DNA of 64,000 nt. It comes from an uncultured Clostridia bacterium (lineage in GTDB: Bacteria > Bacillota > Clostridia > TANB77 > CAG-508). The position numbers were made by a program, and so were the translations under genes. Below the pieces are notes generated by a model. The model saw only the letters and a program-made list of their open reading frames with translations, was not told the DNA's origin and searched no databases. The DNA lies in assembly GCA_934129895.1 (NCBI GenBank), contig CAKOWY010000001.1, positions 124,001-188,000 of the forward strand. The letters run 5' to 3'. Below are positions 54,579 through 61,400 of the stretch, in pieces (positions within the stretch are counted from its first letter, which is position 1; every line of letters starts with the position of its first letter).

Positions 54579-54998
54579 ATGGCAAAGTTTGAAAACGAAG
54601 GTTACTGCCCCAACATCTGGGTCCCTAAAAACTGGGACGAAAACACTGACAACCGTCTGGCTGGTCTGTGGAGCATCATTGGTCCTTCTATCGTTTACGA
54701 GATGAAGGATGAAACCAAGTCTCCTATCGACTATGCAGCATGTGACCAGATTTTTGGCACGGACGTCATCGCTTACGATGTGCTCACCGCAATCATCCGT
54801 AAGAACGCAAACGCCCCCAAGATCAAGGTGAACCAGTTGCACAACGGTTCCACCCAGAAGACGACCGATATCTTGAATGTTATGAGCAAAGTCTCTAACC
54901 CGGTATTGGTCGTTCATGCTAAGAGCAACTTCGTTGTTGTCCTGGCAGATGCCGAGTACGGCATTGACCTGTGGGTCTGGGATCTGCGGACCTGCTAA
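54579..54998 (+). CDS. GC-rich orphan gene, 139 residues, unknown
   Basis: A soluble protein of 139 residues (from MAKFENEGYCPNIWVPKNW to WVWDLRTC) with a textbook AAGGAGG site 8 bases before the ATG. Its G+C is about one half by eye, against about a quarter to a third nearby, and its codons (CTG, GTC, CGT, ACC, AAG) are unlike those of its neighbours. There is no signal peptide or membrane helix; several Trp residues lie near both ends. No family recognised. It stands alone between the ssrA terminator and its own hairpin (55031-55052). Composition points to recent transfer. Strong promoter and ribosome site argue that it is expressed. Confidence 0.85.
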   Translation: MAKFENEGYCPNIWVPKNWDENTDNRLAGLWSIIGPSIVYEMKDETKSPIDYAACDQIFGTDVIAYDVLTAIIRKNANAPKIKVNQLHNGSTQKTTDILNVMSKVSNPVLVVHAKSNFVVVLADAEYGIDLWVWDLRTC

Positions 54999-55030
54999 GC
55001 CATGAAAAAAAAGAAAAATCTATTTTCTTT

Positions 55031-55052
55031 ACCTCGAAAGAGGTTTCTTTTA
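55031..55052 (+). terminator. Terminator of GC-rich orphan gene
   Basis: ACCTC, GAAA tetraloop, GAGGT, then TTCTTTTATTT on the plus strand, about 33 bases after the stop codon. Confidence 0.75.
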
Positions 55053-55056
55053 TTTA

Positions 55057-55518
55057 TTAATATATTGTTCCATTATTTTGCTTATACTCTTTAAAAGCCT
55101 CTAAGCACTCATTTCTATCTAATGGTTTTAAACTTATTAAATCCTTATTTTTACCTTCCAGATATTTATAAATTATGTCATCCCTAAATCCAATTTTCCC
55201 TGCGTCCTCTTTTGTACATCCATAATATACCTCTTTAATATTTGCCCAAATAATTGCAGACAAACACATTGGACAAGGTTCAGAAGATGCATATAATATA
55301 TAATTTGATAAATCATAAGTCTTTAATTTTTTACAAGCTTCTCTTATTGCAGTTACTTCTGCATGTGCAGTTGGATCCAAATCACACAATACTCTATTAT
55401 TTCCTTCCGCAATTACATTTCCTTCTTTATCAACCACTACTGCTCCAAAAGGACCTCCCTCATGATTTTTTAGACCTTTAATTGCTCTTTCTTTTGCTAT
55501 TTGCATAAATCTATTCAT
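55057..55518 (-). CDS. Nucleoside/base deaminase, guanine deaminase-like
   Basis: A 153-residue zinc deaminase of the CDA fold. The zinc site is complete: HAEVTAI (His and catalytic Glu) and PCPMC (two Cys). The segment GGPFGAVVVDKEGNVIAEGNN and the C-terminal aromatic region resemble GuaD-type guanine deaminases more than tRNA adenosine deaminase. It would convert guanine to xanthine in purine salvage. AAAGGAG site before the ATG. Monocistronic. Confidence 0.9.
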   Translation of the reverse strand: MNRFMQIAKERAIKGLKNHEGGPFGAVVVDKEGNVIAEGNNRVLCDLDPTAHAEVTAIREACKKLKTYDLSNYILYASSEPCPMCLSAIIWANIKEVYYGCTKEDAGKIGFRDDIIYKYLEGKNKDLISLKPLDRNECLEAFKEYKQNNGTIY

Positions 55519-55670
55519 ACCTTTTCTCCTTTCTTTTTTATTATCTCATTATTTTATATCACATTTATTATCTTTTGTCACTACTCACAAATCCCTCTCA
55601 TCCTTTATATCCAAGTATATTTGAACAACATGCATTTATTTTCATATTATAAATATTGAAAGGTGGTTTT

Positions 55671-56610
55671 ATGAATTTTTTTAGACAAGATTCTATTATT
55701 TCTACAAATATCAACTATAGTTATAATATTTTTATACAAGATTTAAATAAATTAAAATCTATATATCCTTTTATCCACACAGGATCAATTGGAAAATCTA
55801 TTATGGGAAAAGATATCCCTTTTATAAAAATTGGAGTTGGAACAAATGAAGTATTTTATTCTGCTGCATATCATGCAAATGAATGGATTACAAGTCCTGT
55901 TTTAATGAAATTTTTAGCAGATTATTGCTATTGTTATGCAAATAATCTGCCAATTTTCGGTCAATCTTCAAACTTACTTTTTAATACATCAACAATTTAT
56001 ATTGTTCCAATGGTAAATCCAGACGGTGTAGATTTAGTTACTGGTGCATTACCTCCAAATTCTCCATCTTATACTCAAGCAGCAAAAATTGCTTATGGAT
56101 TTGCTACTATTCCATTTCCTAATGGATGGAAAGCAAATATCAGAGGTGTGGATTTGAATTTACAATTTCCAGCTGGTTGGCAAAATGCAAAAGAGATAAA
56201 ATATGCTCAAGGTTTCACTCGGACCAGCACCACGTGACTTTGTTGGATATGGTCCTCTTACAGAACCAGAATCCTTAGCAGTTTATAATTTTACACTCCA
56301 ACATAACTTCAAACTAATTTTAGCATATCATTCACAGGGAGAAGTTATTTATTGGCAATTTCAAAATTATAATCCTCCTAAAAGTTTTGAAATAGGTAAA
56401 TATCTTTCTTATGTAAGTGGTTATTCTTTAGAAAGTACTCCTTATAATTCAAGTTTTGCAGGATATAAAGATTGGTTTATTCAAAATTATAATAGACCAG
56501 GCTATACAATTGAAGTAGGACTTGGTGAAAATCCATTACCAATTTTTCAGTTTAGTAAAATATATTATGATAATTTAGGAATACTAGTTTCAAGTGCTTT
56601 ATTAATTTAA
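55671..56610 (+). pseudogene. M14 zinc carboxypeptidase (gamma-D-Glu-diamino acid peptidase type), frameshifted
   Basis: Two overlapping frames form one peptidase of about 312 residues. The first (from 55671) has the zinc motif YHANEW (HxxE), PMVNPDGVDLVTGAL and DLNLQFPAGW, then drifts out of frame after KYAQGF. The second carries GPAPRDFVGYGPLTEPE, the third zinc ligand (LAYHSQGEVIYW) and the catalytic Glu (YTIEVGLGENPLP). Dropping one C near 56220 would restore GFTGPAPRD. Family members cut muropeptide stems. Either a recent inactivation or a sequencing error. The start at 55671 follows AAAGGTGG. Confidence 0.85.
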
Positions 56611-56614
56611 ACAG

Positions 56615-56649
56615 AAAAAGCATAAGTTTTTAAAACCTTATGCTTTTTT
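56615..56649. terminator. Bidirectional terminator between M14 gene and trmB
   Basis: AAAAAGCATAAG and CTTATGCTTTTT form a 12-bp stem with a 10-base loop and A/T runs on both sides, between convergent genes. Confidence 0.88.
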
Positions 56650-56650
56650 A

Positions 56651-57313
56651 TTATTTTAATTTTGCTATTAGTGCTTTTATTTTTATTCCTTGTTCACTAA
56701 ACATTTTCTCATGTTCTGTTTCAATATTATTGTCCCATATTGGTTCTGAATGTAAATCAAATGTCTTTTTTAATATATTAAAACCCGCTTCTTCAAAATA
56801 TCCAATACTTGCAGTAAATAAATCATCATCATCTGTTTTAAAATAAACTTCAGCTCCATCAGCAAGGAATTCTTTATATTTTTCTAATTGTCTTGTATGT
56901 GTTAATCTCTTTTTTCTATGTTTTCCTTTTGGCCATGGATTACAAAAATTTATATATATTCTTTCTATTCCATCATCTTTAGATAATATTAATGGTATTC
57001 TCTCTATATCAAATCTAGTTAATATAACATTGTCAATTTCTTTTTTTTCTTCATTATATGTTTGCTCTATATTTCTTTTTGCAAGACCTAACATTGCATC
57101 AACCAAATCTATTGCTATATAATTAATCTGTGGATTTTGTATTGCTTTTTGTGCAATAAATTGCCCTTTTCCACATCCTAACTCTAAATGAATAGGATTT
57201 TCTTTGTTTTTAAATTCTAGTTTCCATTTTCCTTTTAATTCTTCAGGATTATCTCTATAAAACTTACTTGCTTCTAATTCTGGTCTTGCCCATGCTTTAA
57301 ATCTAATTCTCAT
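56651..57313 (-). CDS. trmB: tRNA (guanine-N7-)-methyltransferase TrmB
   Basis: About 220 residues. Methylates G46 of tRNAs using SAM. Motifs: start MRIRFKAWARPEL, SAM-binding LELGCGKGQF, and NFCNPWPKGKHRKKRLTH with the catalytic region. The start at 57313 is preferred over 57334: a GGAG site lies 7 bases before it, and MR-R-K-WA-PEL is the family's usual beginning. It overlaps the end of the frameshifted upstream gene by 11 bases. Confidence 0.96.
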   Translation of the reverse strand: MRIRFKAWARPELEASKFYRDNPEELKGKWKLEFKNKENPIHLELGCGKGQFIAQKAIQNPQINYIAIDLVDAMLGLAKRNIEQTYNEEKKEIDNVILTRFDIERIPLILSKDDGIERIYINFCNPWPKGKHRKKRLTHTRQLEKYKEFLADGAEVYFKTDDDDLFTASIGYFEEAGFNILKKTFDLHSEPIWDNNIETEHEKMFSEQGIKIKALIAKLK

Positions 57314-57870
57314 CCAAATTCTCCATTCTAACACAATATTTCTCGTATAAATTTTTTATATTAGCTTTTGTATATGTTTTTTCTATTCCTTCTTTACTAA
57401 CTTGTGTAAAGACTGCAATCATAAATTTATCTATTTGTGGATGAATTAAAGATATTTCTCTTTCTTTCATATAATAATCGATTTGTGTATTTCTTGTCCA
57501 GTTTTTACCACTGTAAGTAATTCCTGCTGCCATCTTGTCACATATCATTTCTGCCGCATATTTATATGGCATTATTACCGTTTTTTCTGGTAAAGACCAA
57601 TCTATCCAATATTCAGGGTGATGTTTATTTCTTCCTTTATGATGTAACCATGCATTTGAATATCCGCTTTTCTTTTTTACAAATTCCTATTGGACTTCTA
57701 TGTCCATCATAATATCTTATGCTTTCCCAAAATTCTTCTGGTGAAAATTTTGACCAATCATGCATAAATCCTCTCCATGGTATTCCTACTCTACAACATA
57801 ATTTGAATACTTCCCATTTATGCTTATTTACTAATTTTATATGACAAAATATATTTCTTATTATTTTCAT
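57303..57870 (-). pseudogene. DUF5662-like gene, frameshifted
   Basis: Two frames form one gene. The first, from the ATG at 57870 (GGAG site), has MKIIRNIFCHIKLVNKHKWE, GIPWRGFMHDWSKFSPEEFW and YYDGHRSPIGICKKEK. It then shifts and stops. The second continues (AWLHHKGRNKHHPEYW readable near 57600-57650; PYKYAAEMICDKMAAGITY; FTQVSKEGIEKTY). The HDWSKFSPEEF and HHKGRNKHHPEYW blocks are what I recall of DUF5662, a small metal-binding-like family of unknown function. One extra base near 57666 explains the break. It overlaps the trmB start by 11 bases, so it was probably translationally coupled. Confidence 0.8.
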
Positions 57871-57988
57871 TTTTTCTCTCCACCATAATATTTTACTACA
57901 TAAATTGCAAAAAGACAACATTTTATTTATAGCTTTATGTATATTTATAGCTATTTTACAGAAAATATTTCAAAAGGAGGCTCAAAAA

Positions 57989-58423
57989 ATGGATATTAAT
58001 AAAAAAGTTTTAAATGAAGTTAGTAAAGGTTCAAAAATGGGAATGGATGCTATCAAATATGTGTCAGATAAAGTAACTGATAATAAATTTCAAAATGTTT
58101 TAGATGTTGAATATAATAATTACAAAGAAATTTTTAATCGTGTTGGTACTATTTATCCTAATTATGATAAAACTGATGACCCACAAGAAACTTCTACTAT
58201 GAATAAGTTTATGACATGGAATGGAATTCAAATGAAAACTATGACTAATCAAAGTAATTCTAAAATTTCTGAATTACTTTTACAAGGAACTAATATGGGA
58301 ATAATTGAAGGTAGACGTTTACTTAACAATAATCCTAGTATTGATAAAGATGTTAGACAAATATTAAATGATTTTGTTGTTATGCAAGAAGACAGTGTAG
58401 AAACTTTAAAAAAATATTTATAA
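57989..58423 (+). CDS. Small helical protein, possibly ferritin-like (DUF2383-like)
   Basis: A 144-residue, all-helical protein with a strong AAAGGAGG site 8 bases before the ATG; a longer frame from 57905 lacks one. It begins MDINKKVLNEVSKGSKMGMD and continues with helices containing NYKEIFNRVG, MTWNGIQMKTM and EGRRLLNN. Length and spacing suggest a four-helix bundle like the DUF2383 group, but metal ligands are not clear. Alone on the plus strand, ending at a strong hairpin. Function unknown. Confidence 0.78.
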   Translation: MDINKKVLNEVSKGSKMGMDAIKYVSDKVTDNKFQNVLDVEYNNYKEIFNRVGTIYPNYDKTDDPQETSTMNKFMTWNGIQMKTMTNQSNSKISELLLQGTNMGIIEGRRLLNNNPSIDKDVRQILNDFVVMQEDSVETLKKYL

Positions 58424-58427
58424 TTTT

Positions 58428-58460
58428 AAAAGAGAATTTCTTTCGAAATTCTCTTTTTTT
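58428..58460. terminator. Bidirectional terminator before the Cna-B repeat gene
   Basis: AAAAGAGAATTTC, TTTC loop, GAAATTCTCTTTT plus further Ts on the plus strand. On the minus strand it follows the stop of the giant repeat protein. Confidence 0.9.
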
Positions 58461-58469
58461 ACTATCAGA

Positions 58470-61400
58470 TTAATCTTCACTAGTTTCTACTGTAAATTTA
58501 CTCTCTTTACTTGCTGTTACTTTTTCATCATCTTTCTTTTCTACAACTTGTTCTGTGTTTGATACCACATTTTTTGTCGTATTTGATGGTGTTGTTATAT
58601 CTGTTTTTGTTATTTTTTCATTTACTACTGTCTTTTTTTCTACTTTACTAATTGGTTCTTCTGATTGTTTTATGTGTTCTTCAACATTTACTTCAATATC
58701 ATCACTTACCAACTCTTGGCTTGAAACTTTTGATTCTGATAATTTCTTTTCATATATGATATCTACTGTTGCTTCTGATGTCATTTTTCCAAGATTTGCA
58801 ACATTCTTTACAGATACTTTTGTTCCTTCTGGAATGTATCCACCTAAGTCTTTTATATCAACAATTAATCCATCTATATGGTATCCACAATTTGGTAAAT
58901 TTATAGTCTTATCTACTAATTTTTTATTACCATTTTCTTTGTCTGTTATTACATAATTTCTTGCTACTTCTTCATCAACTGAATATGGAACTTTATACCA
59001 TAAGATTATTTGAGTATCTGTTAATTCTATTTTGTCACTATATAAAGTTTTTATGTTTTGTCTTATTGTTGCTACTGATGGTAATCCACCAGAGATATAT
59101 TTTCCTAATCCTGTACTGCTTTCATTATCTTTAGAAAAATCTGTTAGCATTTTCTCTATTTGAGTAGTATTTTTAGTACTTAAAATTGAGTTTACTTTAG
59201 CATCATCATATCCTGATACGAATTTTGCTTGACCTGATGCATTTTTTATTTCGTTAATATATCTAGTTGCAATAGTTGTTTGTCCTGCATATATGTATCC
59301 ATCATCTGTTGATGGGTCTGCATTTCCTAATGCTCTTAAGAAAATATTTACTTTTTTACTGTTATAATCTTTATTTCCTTTTCCTGTTGATCCAGCATTA
59401 TGGAAGTTCAAATTCAATACTGATTTTACTATTTCTGATTCTGTTTCTTTTCCTTCAAATACTTTTTCTGTAGCTATTACTGGAATTATTAATTCATCTG
59501 CAGCATCATCTGTTAAATTTACATTCCATGTAATTTTTTGTCTTCCTGTTGTTGTATCTGTTGTTACTGTTACATTATCAGCACTCCAATTATCTTCTAT
59601 TACTATTCCACTTGGTAATACGTCTGTAACTTTTTGTTGTCCTTGACCTGTTACTGTTAATACATAATTGAATTTTCTACTTGCTTCTGATTTTGAATCA
59701 TATATTAATTCAGTTATAATATTTCCATTTTTGTCTGTTGCTCTTTTAGTTAATGATAATTTTAATCTATTTGTTATATTGTATCCATTTACTGATGTAT
59801 TATAATTTGAAACTGCATTTTCTGTTACTGTATAAGTATATAGATATCCTTTTGCATCATATTTTGGCATATCTGTGAAAGAATATCTCCAATTATCTGC
59901 AGATGTTACTTTCTTGCTTGCAACTTTTGTTCCGTTTTGTAGTAAATTTACTGTTATTGATGTTGGTCTTGTTCCATAAGCATTTTCATTATCTTCCCAT
60001 ATCTTTGTTCCACTTATATCAATTGTATCATTTATTTCTGACATTGTATTTGTGAAATTATATCCATTTACTTTTGTTGTATATCCATCTATTGGATTTT
60101 CTGCAACTTTATATGTATATAAATATCCTTCTGCATCATATTTTGTTAAATTACTAAATGTATAAGTGCTTCCATTCCATGTTGGTGTTACTTCTACTAT
60201 TTCTTCAACACTTCCTGGTTTTGTACTTGTTCTTGTTAATACTAATGTTATTTCTGTTGTATTATCATGTTCTCTTCCACCATCAATCCATGTCTTTGTT
60301 CCTATTACATTTATTTTTTCATTTATGTCTGATATTGTATTTATAAAGTTTCTTCCATCTTGAACTGTTGTATATCCATCTATTGCATTTTCTACAACTT
60401 TATATTCGTATAAATATCCTTCTGTGTCATATTTTGCTAAATCATTAAATGTATAAGTATTTCCATCCCATGTTGGTATTGCAACTACAGTTTCTTCAAC
60501 ACTTCCTGGTTTTGTACTTGTTCTTGTTAATACTAATGTTATTTCTTTTGCATTAGTATGTGTTTTTCCTCCATCTACCCATGTCTTTGTTCCTGTTACA
60601 TTTATTGTTTCACTTATATTTGACATTGTATTTGTAAAGTTATTTCCAGATGTTGTTGTATCATATCCTTTTATTTGTACTTCTGATACTTTATATGTAT
60701 ATAAATATCCTTTTGCATCATATTTTGATAATCCATTAAATGTATAAGTGTTTCCATCCCATGTTGGTGTTACTTCTATTGTTTCTTCAACACTTCCTGC
60801 TTTTGCACTTGTTCTTGTTAGAACTAATGTAATTTCTGTTGCATTATTATGTTGTTTTCCACCATCTACCCATGTCTTTGTTCCTGTTACATTTATTGTT
60901 TCATCTATATTTGACATTATATTTATGAAGTTTCTTCCATCTACTTTTGTTGTATATTCATTTATTGCATTTTCTGAAACTTTATATTTATATAAATATC
61001 CTTCTGTGTCATATTTTGATAAATTACTAAATGTATAAGTGTTTCCGTCCCATACAACTGTTGCTTCTACTGTTTCTTCAACACTTCCTGGTTTTGTACT
61101 TGTTCTTGTTAATACTAATGTGATTTCTCCTGCGTTATTATGTGTTTTTCCACCATCTACCCATGTCTTTGTTCCGCTTATTTCTATTTTGTCATTTATT
61201 TCTGACATTGTATTTGTGAAATTATTTCCAGATGTTGTTGTTTCATATCCTCTAATTTGTGCTTCTGATACTTTATATGTATATAAATATCCTTCTGCAT
61301 CATATTTTGCTAAATTACTAAATGTATAAATATTTCCATTCCATGCTGGTGTTACTTCTACTGTTTCTTCAACACTTCCTGCTTTAGCACTTATTCTTGT

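Noticed and set aside
54555..54917. A 120-codon frame on the minus strand inside the GC-rich orphan gene
   Set aside because: It is a shadow of the plus-strand gene, which has a proper promoter, ribosome site and terminator. The antisense frame has none.
53958..54998. An integrated element with att sites at the 3' end of ssrA
   Set aside because: No copy of the tmRNA 3' end and no integrase were seen downstream. The GC-rich gene alone does not prove site-specific integration.
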